NCBI GenBank assembly: GCA_934454215.1
Contig: CAKSGG010000041.1
Location: 1-23,730 of the forward strand
Length of the DNA stretch: 23,730 nucleotides
Direction of reading: 5' to 3'
DNA from: an uncultured Clostridia bacterium
GTDB lineage: Bacteria > Bacillota > Clostridia > UBA1381
Position 1 is the stretch's first letter, and every line of letters begins with the position of its first letter. Both the position numbers and the translations under genes were made by a program. Shown here piece by piece: positions 7,695 to 15,332 of this stretch. The notes beneath the pieces are model-generated. The model ran no database searches, was not told the DNA's origin, and worked only from the letters and a program-made list of their open reading frames with translations.

Positions 7695-7883
7695 CTTTTC
7701 TTAAAAGTTTTGTTATCTTTTCTTAAACGTGTTGTAATATAATTGCAATATTGCGGTCGATTTTTGCAAAAATATTAAGAAAATCGGTGTCATTAATTTA
7801 CTTTTTTTGTAAAATAATAATTTCATTTACATTTTATGGTATACAATATATAGCAATATTGTAAAAAATCTATCTATATATTG
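7695..7883. repeat. AT-rich intergenic stretch with direct repeats and palindromes
   Basis: The 464-nt gap 7513-7976 holds no coding signal. Upstream of the NlpC/P60 promoter it contains: a direct repeat CTTTTCTTAAA at 7695-7705 and 7717-7727 (22 bp apart); the palindromes GCAATATTGC at 7745-7754 and ATTTTTGCAAAAAT at 7760-7773; and a 10-bp inverted repeat CAATATATAG/CTATATATTG at 7844-7853 and 7874-7883 with another CAATATTG beside it at 7854-7861. These could be protein binding sites or hairpins ending the DUF4250 transcript. AT-rich DNA yields palindromes by chance, so function is uncertain. Confidence 0.45.
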
Positions 7884-7976
7884 GTTAAGTCTTGTACACC
7901 TTGTCTTTGTTTGTTAAAGAATTGTTACAAAATTATAAAAAATCTTAATAAAGTTTACATAAGTCTCCGTTTTATG

Positions 7977-8150
7977 TCAAATAAACTGATTTTTTTCGGG
8001 CGAATAAGTATAGCCGATTTTATTAAGAGCGGCTGTAATTTCGTCTTTATCAGCCTCCAAATCATCGCATAACGCATCTAAATCCGAATAAAAATCTCTC
8101 AATTTTGTGTTAATTACGCTTAACAGTATAGCAGGGTCTTTAGGTAACAT
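7977..8150 (-). CDS. DUF4250 family small protein
   Basis: A 57-residue protein that is easily missed. It begins MLPKDPAILLSVINTKLRDF, contains LDALCDDLEADKDEI, and ends in KNQFI followed by TGA. This matches the DUF4250 family as I remember it: a start near PKDPxxLLSxxNTKLRD, a Cys-Asp-Asp segment and a final NQF. The function of the family is unknown to me; the protein is acidic, has no signal peptide or membrane segment, and looks like a small helical domain. The ATG at 8150 lies one base after the dtd stop (TGA-T-ATG), with GGAG from the dtd 3' end 7 nt upstream, so translation should be coupled to dtd. It is the last gene of the operon that starts at 11765. Homologues could be sought to see if the pairing with dtd is conserved. 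Confidence 0.88.
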   Translation of the reverse strand: MLPKDPAILLSVINTKLRDFYSDLDALCDDLEADKDEITAALNKIGYTYSPEKNQFI

Positions 8151-8151
8151 A

Positions 8152-8589
8152 TCAATTCTCCAATTCTACCGTAACAGGTCCGTCATTTACCAAAGATACT
8201 TTCATATCAGCGCCGAATATACCCGTTTCGGTTTTAATTCCGTTTGATTTTATTTTTTCTACAAATATATTATACAATTCTTCCGCCCGTTTCGGCTCCA
8301 TTGCACCATCAAATGACGGACGTGTTCCCTTTTTACAGCTCCAATATAATGTAAACTGCGATACAATAAGCAATGCTCCGCCTATATCCGTAACGCTCAG
8401 ATTGGTTTTATCGTTTTCATCAGAAAAAATTCTCAATTTCAAAATTTTATTTACCATATAATCAAGCTGTGCCTCGGTATCATCTTTTCCGAATCCGACA
8501 AGCACCAGCAAACCGTCATTTATCCGTCCCGTAATACTGCCGTCAACCGTAACGGCAGCCTCACTTACTCTTTGTAATATAGTTTTCAT
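8152..8589 (-). CDS. dtd: D-aminoacyl-tRNA deacylase
   Basis: Cytoplasmic proofreading enzyme that removes D-amino acids (and glycine from tRNA-Ala) from charged tRNAs. The 145-residue length is normal. It starts MKTILQRVSEAAVTVDG, has the conserved SQFTL at 77-81, the KKGTRPSF segment at 86-93, and the Gly-cisPro active-site motif in NDGPVT (Gly137-Pro138). A longer in-frame ATG at 8652 lies inside the preceding gene and adds a non-family extension; the ATG at 8589 has GGAGG 6 nt upstream and gives the family N-terminus, so it is chosen. Its start is one base after the ABC-F stop and its stop is one base before the DUF4250 start, so the three genes are tightly coupled. D-amino acids are abundant in cell-wall metabolism, which may explain the wall hydrolase in the same operon. 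Confidence 0.97.
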   Translation of the reverse strand: MKTILQRVSEAAVTVDGSITGRINDGLLVLVGFGKDDTEAQLDYMVNKILKLRIFSDENDKTNLSVTDIGGALLIVSQFTLYWSCKKGTRPSFDGAMEPKRAEELYNIFVEKIKSNGIKTETGIFGADMKVSLVNDGPVTVELEN

Positions 8590-8590
8590 T

Positions 8591-10489
8591 TTAATCCTCC
8601 GTTTCCGATTGCAGTTCCTCCCACTGCCAGTATAAGCTTTCAAGCTTTTCATTCAAAATACCGATTTGCTCCGATATTTCCGCAAGCTTGGTATAGTCTG
8701 CGGCAAGCGCAGGATTATTCAGCTCCTCCGTCAGAGCCGATATTTCCTCCTCCGTCTGTGCAATTGCCGTTTCCGTCTTTTTTAAATCATTGACAAGTTT
8801 TCTTTTTTTTGCCTCAATTCGTTTTTGCTCCTTATAATCAACCGCTCCGCACGATTCCTTTTTTTCCTCAACAACGCTGTTTTCTCCAAGCGCCTTTATA
8901 TAATCGTCATATCCGCCGTTAAAGCTGCGTATTCCGCTCTGCGACAAATACAATACTCTATCAGCCGTTTTATTGATAAAATAACGGTCATGCGATACCA
9001 TTAAAATAGTTCCGTCATAACCCGATAACGCTTTTTCAAGCGCCTCCCTCGAATCAATATCAAGGTGGTTTGTAGGCTCGTCCATAATAAGAAGATTTGT
9101 CTTTTTCAGCATAAGCTTAACAAGCTCCACTCTTGCACGCTCGCCGCCCGAAAGCTTTTTTATTTCCTTGAACACGTCTTCTCCTCTGAACAGAAACGCC
9201 GCAAGAGAATTGCGTATTTCCGTCGGTGTCAGGTTCGGGAAATCGTCATATATTTCATCAAATATCGTTTTCTCGGGCGAAAGATTTTCTTGAATTTGGT
9301 CGTAATATCCTATATGAATATCAGCACCGATTTTATAGCTGCCCTCCGTCGGCTCATACATTCCCATAATAACTTTGAGAAATGTTGTCTTTCCGCAGCC
9401 GTTCGGTCCGAGCAGAAATACCTTTTCTCCCTTTTTTATGTGCATATCGGCATGAGAAAACAACTGTTTTCCGCTAAAGCCCATACCCAGATTTTCCGTT
9501 ATTATAACATCATTGCCGCCGCCCTGAACAGCTTTAAACGCAAAGCGTATTTCCTCATCGTCGCTGACGGGCTTGACAAGTTCTTTTTCCAGTTTTTCAA
9601 TTACCTTTAATTTACTTTCCGCCGTCCTTATATTACGTTCTCTGTTCCAACGCCGCTGCTGCTCAACTATCCCCTCCAGACGCTCAATCTCACGCATGGT
9701 ATTTTCATAGTTGCGCTCCTCCGTTTTTTTGTCAATTTCACGCTGTGCCGCATATGCGCTGTATGCTCCGTTAAACGACCTGAAACGTCCCGCCTCCATT
9801 TCAAAGGTTTTGTTCGTTACTCTGTCAAGAAAATATCGGTCATGCGAAATTACAATAAACGCACCCTTGTAGCTTTGCAAAAATCCCTCAAGCCATTCCA
9901 CGCTTTCTATATCAAGGTGGTTTGTAGGCTCGTCGAGTAAAAGCAAATTGGAATCGCTCAATAAAATCTTACCGAGCGATATTCGTGTTTTCTGACCTCC
10001 CGACAGCTTATCCGTTCCCAGCTTAAATTGTTCCTCAGTAAATCCCAAACCGAGAAGAACGCCCCGGACTTTACTCTTATAGTAAAATCCGTCAAGCTCC
10101 GAAAATCTTTCCTGCAATGCGGTTTGACGGTCGATAAGAGCCGACAAATCTCCGCTGCCGTTTTCTATATCAAACCGAACATCGTCAAGCTCCTGTTCTG
10201 TTCTGATAACCTCGTCAAAAACCGTCAGCATCTCGTCCCAAATCGAACGGCTGCTGTCGGCACAGGCGTATTGTTCAAGATAACCGATTTTAAGGTTTTT
10301 ACTTCTGAAAATTTCACCGCCGTCATAATCGTATTCACCGTTTATAATTTTGAACAGCGTGGATTTTCCCGCACCGTTTACACCTATAAATCCAATTTTG
10401 TCGGCAGAATCAACGTTAAAAGAAACGCCGTCAAACAGCGTTTCATCAAGAAACATTTTCTTTATGTTACTTGCAGTAAGTAATATCAT
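8591..10489 (-). CDS. ABC-F family ATPase (ribosome-associated type)
   Basis: Soluble protein with two ATP-binding cassettes and no membrane segment, 632 residues. First cassette: Walker A GVNGAGKST at 36-44, signature LSGGQ at 162-166, Walker B LLLLDEP at 182-188, H-loop SHDR near 215. A basic linker of about 80 residues (about 245-310) follows. Second cassette: Walker A GPNGCGKTT at 361-369, LSGGE at 446-450, LLIMDEP at 466-472, SHD at 499-501. Residues about 552-632 form a coiled coil rich in Lys and Glu, as in Uup/YdiF-like members. ABC-F proteins act on ribosomes, either to relieve stalling or to protect from antibiotics; the coiled-coil tail and the housekeeping neighbour dtd favour the former, but resistance cannot be excluded. 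The ATG at 10489 follows AAGGA by 9 nt. It lies 19 nt after the glucosaminidase gene. Confidence 0.95.
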   Translation of the reverse strand: MILLTASNIKKMFLDETLFDGVSFNVDSADKIGFIGVNGAGKSTLFKIINGEYDYDGGEIFRSKNLKIGYLEQYACADSSRSIWDEMLTVFDEVIRTEQELDDVRFDIENGSGDLSALIDRQTALQERFSELDGFYYKSKVRGVLLGLGFTEEQFKLGTDKLSGGQKTRISLGKILLSDSNLLLLDEPTNHLDIESVEWLEGFLQSYKGAFIVISHDRYFLDRVTNKTFEMEAGRFRSFNGAYSAYAAQREIDKKTEERNYENTMREIERLEGIVEQQRRWNRERNIRTAESKLKVIEKLEKELVKPVSDDEEIRFAFKAVQGGGNDVIITENLGMGFSGKQLFSHADMHIKKGEKVFLLGPNGCGKTTFLKVIMGMYEPTEGSYKIGADIHIGYYDQIQENLSPEKTIFDEIYDDFPNLTPTEIRNSLAAFLFRGEDVFKEIKKLSGGERARVELVKLMLKKTNLLIMDEPTNHLDIDSREALEKALSGYDGTILMVSHDRYFINKTADRVLYLSQSGIRSFNGGYDDYIKALGENSVVEEKKESCGAVDYKEQKRIEAKKRKLVNDLKKTETAIAQTEEEISALTEELNNPALAADYTKLAEISEQIGILNEKLESLYWQWEELQSETED

Positions 10490-10508
10490 GTTTTTTTATC
10501 CTTTTTCA

Positions 10509-11690
10509 TTAATATTTTAACATAGGCGCAAGGAATCCTTCAAGAACCTTAGTCGCATAATTGGGGTCTGGACACCATTTTCCGCTCAGTTCCTCAAATG
10601 TTTTAATCGTTCCCGCCCAGCTTATACTTTTAACCGCATAATAACGGGGGTGAGGCGTACCTACAGGCGCAATGCCTATGTATGCCGCAATATGGTTAAA
10701 ATGTGCTCTTGCTCCCTCCTCGGGTGTTTCAAAGCTCTGATGTGCGTCCTTGGCATCATCGTTTCTCCCTGCGACCTTTATGCCTGCCCAGTTATTCATA
10801 TCTTCCGACACGACACCCGTATATTTTCCGTAATTCGTTTCAAGAGCAGCCTGCGCATACAAAAGCTCGGGTCTGATTCCCATAAGCTCACCATAATACC
10901 AATAAGTGGTTGCTATCTTAATGAACTTTTCGGACGCTCCCTTACTCCTTGCCCATGCCTGTGCACGCTCTGCCGTTGTCTGCGGAGCACCGATTATATA
11001 GGTTGTCGTTTTAGATGTCTGCTGTTGTTCCCCATCTTCAGACGGCGACACAATAACATCAGGCGGAATCGGAGTTGCCGCCGGCGTCGGCGCAAGCGTA
11101 CCCTTTTTATTAACCGCACGCTGAATCATAACACATGCCTCCGCACGTGTTATGTATGATTTGGGTCGGAAATTTCCGTTATATCCCTGAATAATTCCTG
11201 CATTTACCGCTTTTACAATATATCCTCTGTAATCATAGTCAATCTTCGATGCGTCCGAAAATACCGAGTGAAGTGAATTGTCATAATCCGATGAGTACCC
11301 CAAAACAGACGCTGCCAAAGCTCCGAATTCTTCTCTCGTTATATCATCGCCGCCTCTGAACACATTTTCTTTTTTCGGCATATATTTTTCAATTGCGTTA
11401 ATATATGTATAATCCCACAAGGCTGAGCTTGTATCCGAATATGAATTTGCTCCGTTATCGGTCAGTCCAAATGCAACGGCAAGCATTTTCGCCGCCTGAG
11501 AACGGGTCAGCTGCCCTTCAAGCATTAAATCGCCGCTTTCATCTCCCGAAAATATATTGTTATCCATACAATATGAAACGCCGTCAACCGCCCACGAATA
11601 TTCGGTTTTCCAGTCACGTGCCGCAAATATATGCACTGCGGAAACCGCCATAACCGCTGAAAGGACAATTGCCGTTATTGTCTTTTTCAT
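10509..11690 (-). CDS. SLH-anchored glucosaminidase-domain peptidoglycan hydrolase
   Basis: Secreted wall hydrolase of 393 residues. Order: signal peptide (about 1-24), SLH repeats at about 27-75, 83-131 and 142-194 with LTRSQ, ITREE and ITRAE motifs, a Pro/Thr-rich linker (about 198-235), and a glucosaminidase domain (PF01832-like) at about 240-393. The catalytic glutamate is probably Glu284 in QAALETNYG, and the NNWAGIK segment is typical of the family. It should cleave the glycan backbone next to N-acetylglucosamine. The reading frame is open upstream to 11795, but the ATG at 11690 has GGAGG 7 nt upstream and opens the signal peptide, and the promoter at 11737-11765 lies inside the longer frame. 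It leads an operon with ABC-F, dtd and DUF4250 genes. Confidence 0.95.
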   Translation of the reverse strand: MKKTITAIVLSAVMAVSAVHIFAARDWKTEYSWAVDGVSYCMDNNIFSGDESGDLMLEGQLTRSQAAKMLAVAFGLTDNGANSYSDTSSALWDYTYINAIEKYMPKKENVFRGGDDITREEFGALAASVLGYSSDYDNSLHSVFSDASKIDYDYRGYIVKAVNAGIIQGYNGNFRPKSYITRAEACVMIQRAVNKKGTLAPTPAATPIPPDVIVSPSEDGEQQQTSKTTTYIIGAPQTTAERAQAWARSKGASEKFIKIATTYWYYGELMGIRPELLYAQAALETNYGKYTGVVSEDMNNWAGIKVAGRNDDAKDAHQSFETPEEGARAHFNHIAAYIGIAPVGTPHPRYYAVKSISWAGTIKTFEELSGKWCPDPNYATKVLEGFLAPMLKY

Positions 11691-11736
11691 ACTAATTCCT
11701 CCAATCTTTTTTACAGAAAACAGTAATCCATTATTT

Positions 11737-11765
11737 ATTATATCATTGTTTTGTATTATTGTCAA
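11737..11765 (-). promoter_or_regulatory. Consensus sigma-A promoter of the glucosaminidase operon
   Basis: Minus strand: TTGACA at 11760-11765, 17-bp spacer, TATAAT at 11737-11742. Both boxes are perfect, which suggests strong constitutive expression. Start expected near 11730, leader about 40 nt. Confidence 0.88.
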
Positions 11766-11785
11766 GAAATCAAATTTTACGGCAT

Positions 11786-11820
11786 AAAAAAACACATAAG
11801 CATAACTGCTTATATGTTTT
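11786..11820 (-). terminator. Terminator of the glycan-utilisation operon
   Basis: Inverted repeat of 14 bp with one mismatch (AAAACACATAAGCA at 11789-11802 and its partner at 11807-11820) around a 4-base loop. On the minus strand it is followed by a run of seven T at 11786-11792 that overlaps the stem base. It starts 6 nt after the EamA gene stop and separates this operon from the next promoter. Confidence 0.85.
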
Positions 11821-11825
11821 ATTCA

Positions 11826-12686
11826 TTAACTTATTCCCAGCATACAAACCGATACAATGCCCAAAAAAATACCCAAATACTGTTTACATGACAATTTTTC
11901 TTTAAATATAATCAGCGCCGCCGCTCCCGACAGCACAATTACTCCGCCGTTAAGTATCGGGAATAAAATAATACTCGGCAGTTTTCCGCTTAAATACAGA
12001 TTAATCAAATTAACCGCCCCTATTATAATTCCCGTAATTACCGACGGTATTGCCGCCTTACTTTTTAATTCAAAGTTTTTTTCGTTTTTGGGCATAAAGA
12101 CATATAATATACCAAATATAACTGTCATAAATATAAATGACCACAGCAGAAAAACAGTCATTTCATCAAAATACTCCGAATTTTGATGAACCTGCTGAAT
12201 TACTCCTATAAGCCCCCACATTACAAAGCTTCCCAAAGCAAACAACAGCCATTTAAAATTAATCTTTTCACCTTTTTTTATTCCCGACCCGAGATACAGC
12301 GTCACAAGCATAATCAAAAGTCCGATAAACTGCAATTTTGTTACAGGTTGTTTATACGCTATAATTCCGAATAATGCCGGAATCAGCATACCCAAATATG
12401 TAAAAAGTACACTGTAGGACATTGAACCGACCGACATCGACATAAGTGAAAAATATTGTGCGGCCGCTGTAGCCGCCGCAAACACAAATGCGGCAATCAG
12501 CGAAAATACCGATATTTTAAATCCGCAGCCCGTACAGATAAAAAACAACACCGCCCCTGCGCCGCAAACAGCATTAAACAGAATTGCATCACTGTTTGAT
12601 TGTAATATATTATTACTGAAATGATTGTAATAAATATTTTTAAAGGTATCTGTAAAAACCGATACAAAAAGAAGTATGTAAAGCAT
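11826..12686 (-). CDS. EamA/DMT superfamily membrane transporter
   Basis: Polytopic membrane protein of 286 residues with about ten hydrophobic segments in two similar halves, the layout of the drug/metabolite transporter superfamily. Recognisable parts are a first-half segment YSVLFTYLGMLIPALFGII followed by a short loop and a second-half FPILNGGVIVLSGAAALIIFKEKLS, which matches the end of EamA repeats. The substrate is unknown; members move sugars, amino acids, nucleosides or other metabolites. The ATG at 12686 is one base after the GH36 stop and its SD (AAAGGAA) lies in the last GH36 codons, so translation is coupled. As the last gene of a glycosidase cluster it may export or import a product of glycan breakdown. 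It is followed directly by a terminator. Confidence 0.88.
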   Translation of the reverse strand: MLYILLFVSVFTDTFKNIYYNHFSNNILQSNSDAILFNAVCGAGAVLFFICTGCGFKISVFSLIAAFVFAAATAAAQYFSLMSMSVGSMSYSVLFTYLGMLIPALFGIIAYKQPVTKLQFIGLLIMLVTLYLGSGIKKGEKINFKWLLFALGSFVMWGLIGVIQQVHQNSEYFDEMTVFLLWSFIFMTVIFGILYVFMPKNEKNFELKSKAAIPSVITGIIIGAVNLINLYLSGKLPSIILFPILNGGVIVLSGAAALIIFKEKLSCKQYLGIFLGIVSVCMLGIS

Positions 12687-12687
12687 T

Positions 12688-14502
12688 TTATTTCCTTTCT
12701 ATGTCTAAAAATTCGCATCTGTAATTTCCAGAAAGCCGAACATGAAGTCCATTCTCCGCAATATCACAGCCTCGAACCTCCCTGCCGTTTATCAAATATA
12801 CAGCCGATGTATCAATATTGGGATAAACATATACGCTGTCCTGCATTATTTTATAGGTATACACAATGATTTTAATTTTATTGTATGCAGAGTATTCAAG
12901 CACAAGCATTTTATCGCTGTCGGTCAGTATTCCGCACACCGCATTTTCCCAGAAATCACGTTCTTTCTTAAAATTTTCCGTATGCAGTGCAAGCTGTTTC
13001 AGTAAATCATCTGACAGGCAGTTCAAATCACAGCTTATTCCCATCGGTCCGCCGCTCAAAAATCCGTTTAAAAAAGATTGATGAACTCCGACTGTCCTGT
13101 CCCATGTCGCATCGTCGGAGGACAAAATCTTTTCCTTCTCATTATTCTCATAAACAGGTAAAAATTCCTTAACAGTACAAAGTGCTGCCCACTTTTCAAT
13201 ACATTGCGGCGGCAGACGTTTTATCCCCTCTTTAAATATTCTCATGCCTTCATACGGGCTTTGGTTATCACTAAGCCAAAAGCTGTCAAAATCACAGCTG
13301 TTCCTTAAATCGGCACGCATACCGCCTGAGGCGCAGTTTTCAAGATAAACGTTCGGATACTCATTTTTTATCCTCGTTATTACCTCTCTGTATCCGCTGT
13401 AATATTCCATATATGACATATGTGCTGTATCATAATCGGTATCCTGATTAAAATCAAACTTTATATACTCAATATTGTATTTATCTATATTTTCTTTCAA
13501 AACCCCAAAAATATATTCGCATGCTTTTTTCTTCGAAAAATCAAGAAAGAATTTTTCATCACTCTGTATAAAGCAATCCTTATGAGTATTCAAAATTTTT
13601 GCCCCTGCACTTGCTGATTCAATTTCAAACCAAAGACCGAATTTCATACCGCACTCTCTTACCTTTTGCGATATATCGGACATATGACCGCAAAACGCTC
13701 CGTTTTTGTTTTCCGTCCAATCCCCCCGATAACTCCACCAGTCCGTTCCGCTGCCGAACCACCCTGCATCGACAACAAAATATTCCGCATCGATTTTTGC
13801 CGCTTTTTCAATCTGATTTTCAACATTTTCATAATTGATTTTATCAAATCGGCAAAGCCATGTATTGTAAACTACGGGCATTTGCTTTCTTTTATAATTC
13901 TTCAAGCAATAGCCGTGAAGCTTACGGCAATCCAAATCAAGCCTGTTTTTAAATTCATAAAATATAATTTCGGGTGTTTTTATACATTCTCCCTGTCCGA
14001 TTTCTTTAAAAAAGTTTTCGCTGTTTACACCGATTTCCACTTGCACTTCCGCAATTTCTCCGTCTTTCGGAACAACTCTTGCCTGCATAGACCAAGCATA
14101 ATCGGCAAGCAGGTGAAATACAATTCCCCGTCCCGTCTGCTTATTTCTTACAGCCATAAATGGCGCCGCTCCGTATGCGGTGCGTATACTTTTTGCCGAT
14201 ACGCTTATTTCTGTATTAAGCTCCTGCCATTTACCGATATTTTCATTCTGCCAGCCATTGTATTGAGTATATACCTCAAACTCTCCTCCGCCCAAATGAA
14301 ACCGTGCTTTAAGGCAATTCAATACAATATTTTCTGCCGAAATATTTTTAAATTTTCCCGTATAATAATATACTCCGTTTTCATCTTTTCTGTATTCTGC
14401 TTTTATTTCGTATGTATCTGTACTGTCGGACTGTACACGTCCGAAGCTCCCCGATATATTCCATATATCATTCAATATTATTTTTTCCGCTAAATCTTTC
14501 AT
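12688..14502 (-). CDS. GH36 alpha-galactosidase-like glycosidase, cytoplasmic
   Basis: Retaining glycosidase of clan GH-D, expected to release alpha-galactose (or a related alpha-linked sugar) from oligosaccharides. The 604 residues comprise an N-terminal beta region (about 1-200), the catalytic barrel (about 205-540) and a short C-terminal beta domain. Motifs: YFVVDAGWFG at 241-250, nucleophile Asp350 in YIKFDFNQD, LENCASGG at 387-394, and acid/base Asp412 in WLSDN. Classical bacterial GH36 enzymes have KWDMNR at the nucleophile and run about 700-740 residues, so this is a shorter, divergent member and its substrate may differ. No signal peptide is seen. Its ATG overlaps the stop of the isomerase gene (ATGA), with GGGGAT in the overlap serving as SD. 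Neighbouring GH3 and isomerase genes imply one pathway. Confidence 0.9.
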   Translation of the reverse strand: MKDLAEKIILNDIWNISGSFGRVQSDSTDTYEIKAEYRKDENGVYYYTGKFKNISAENIVLNCLKARFHLGGGEFEVYTQYNGWQNENIGKWQELNTEISVSAKSIRTAYGAAPFMAVRNKQTGRGIVFHLLADYAWSMQARVVPKDGEIAEVQVEIGVNSENFFKEIGQGECIKTPEIIFYEFKNRLDLDCRKLHGYCLKNYKRKQMPVVYNTWLCRFDKINYENVENQIEKAAKIDAEYFVVDAGWFGSGTDWWSYRGDWTENKNGAFCGHMSDISQKVRECGMKFGLWFEIESASAGAKILNTHKDCFIQSDEKFFLDFSKKKACEYIFGVLKENIDKYNIEYIKFDFNQDTDYDTAHMSYMEYYSGYREVITRIKNEYPNVYLENCASGGMRADLRNSCDFDSFWLSDNQSPYEGMRIFKEGIKRLPPQCIEKWAALCTVKEFLPVYENNEKEKILSSDDATWDRTVGVHQSFLNGFLSGGPMGISCDLNCLSDDLLKQLALHTENFKKERDFWENAVCGILTDSDKMLVLEYSAYNKIKIIVYTYKIMQDSVYVYPNIDTSAVYLINGREVRGCDIAENGLHVRLSGNYRCEFLDIERK

Positions 14503-15332
14503 TTATCCCCCATTATAATTTCATCCAAAAACTTCACTGCACTGAAACTGTAATTTATAAAACTTTCTGTTGTACTGTCAATATTATAGTTTATTTCAAG
14601 TGTGAGCGGTCCTTTATACGAAATTTCATTTAATACAGGCATTATCCTTTTCCAATCGGTATTTCCGATAGTCGGAATAAGGTGGTCGTCATTATTTTGA
14701 AAATTATCGTGAATATGCGTTATTTTCAGCCTGTCTCCAACATATTCAAGAGCCTGCACCTGGTCAAGCCGAGTCAGATGAGCATGTCCGAAATCCCAGC
14801 AAATCCCGATATTATTATTTGCAAATTCGTCGGCAATACCGCATATATCCTCATAATGTGATGAGTAAAATCTCCATTGCGGCGCACTCGGAAAAATCGG
14901 AAGATTTTCAAGTCCTATACCAACATGTGCGTCAGCCGCCGTTTTCATATATTTTTCAAGACACTTCATATTGTCGTAATATGCCCGTTTTTCACTGAAA
15001 TTATGGTCGAACGATGAACGCAGGTGCATAGCCGTCCACCCTGCTCCCAGCATGGAGGTCGCCTTAATACATCTGTGTATCGCCGTTTCTGTTTTTTCAT
15101 CAATGATTTCCGATGAAATTCTTAAATCATAATAAGGCAAATGCGTCTGAACACATTCAAGATTATATTTTTTCATCAGTAAACAAAACTTTTCTATACG
15201 GTTTTCCCAGTCGTTTTCATGAAAAATTTTACTTGAACCGAATCCGAGTGATATATATTTATATCCTGTTTCTGCGGCATATTTCATCATTATTTCCGCA
15301 TCATGTTCCTGTAACTGTATTGCCTTTTTCAT
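14499..15332 (-). CDS. Sugar phosphate isomerase/epimerase-like TIM barrel protein
   Basis: Cytoplasmic protein of 277 residues in the xylose isomerase-like/AP endonuclease 2 superfamily (IolE, Hyi and tagatose 3-epimerase relatives). Features in order: THLPYYDLR near 63-71, a GLENLP strand with Glu142, ICWDFGHAH with Asp180 and two histidines, ITHIHDN with His206 and His208, and a final LEIN with Glu247. These are the likely divalent metal ligands. It probably isomerises or epimerises a sugar or keto-sugar freed by the flanking GH3 and GH36 enzymes; the exact reaction cannot be assigned. The ATG at 15332 shares one base with the GH3 stop (TAATG) and has only a weak SD, so translation is probably by reinitiation. 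The stop overlaps the GH36 start by 4 nt. Confidence 0.9.
   Translation of the reverse strand: MKKAIQLQEHDAEIMMKYAAETGYKYISLGFGSSKIFHENDWENRIEKFCLLMKKYNLECVQTHLPYYDLRISSEIIDEKTETAIHRCIKATSMLGAGWTAMHLRSSFDHNFSEKRAYYDNMKCLEKYMKTAADAHVGIGLENLPIFPSAPQWRFYSSHYEDICGIADEFANNNIGICWDFGHAHLTRLDQVQALEYVGDRLKITHIHDNFQNNDDHLIPTIGNTDWKRIMPVLNEISYKGPLTLEINYNIDSTTESFINYSFSAVKFLDEIIMGDK

Noticed and set aside
7844..7883. Inverted repeat CAATATATAG/CTATATATTG as a mobile-element end
   Set aside because: No transposase, no target duplication and very AT-rich sequence; chance or a weak hairpin is simpler.
8152..8652. Longer start for dtd at 8652
   Set aside because: The extra 21 residues overlap the ABC-F gene and are absent from the family; the ATG at 8589 has GGAGG.
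9065..9610. 181-codon open frame on the plus strand
   Set aside because: Antisense to the ABC-F gene, whose motifs are intact across the region; no start signal or recognisable domain.
10509..11795. Longer start for the glucosaminidase gene at 11795
   Set aside because: The extension covers the consensus promoter and precedes the predicted transcript start; the ATG at 11690 has a strong SD and signal peptide.
13666..14493. 275-codon open frame on the plus strand
   Set aside because: It lies wholly antisense to the GH36 gene, has no SD or family motif, and has the composition expected from the reverse of a real gene.
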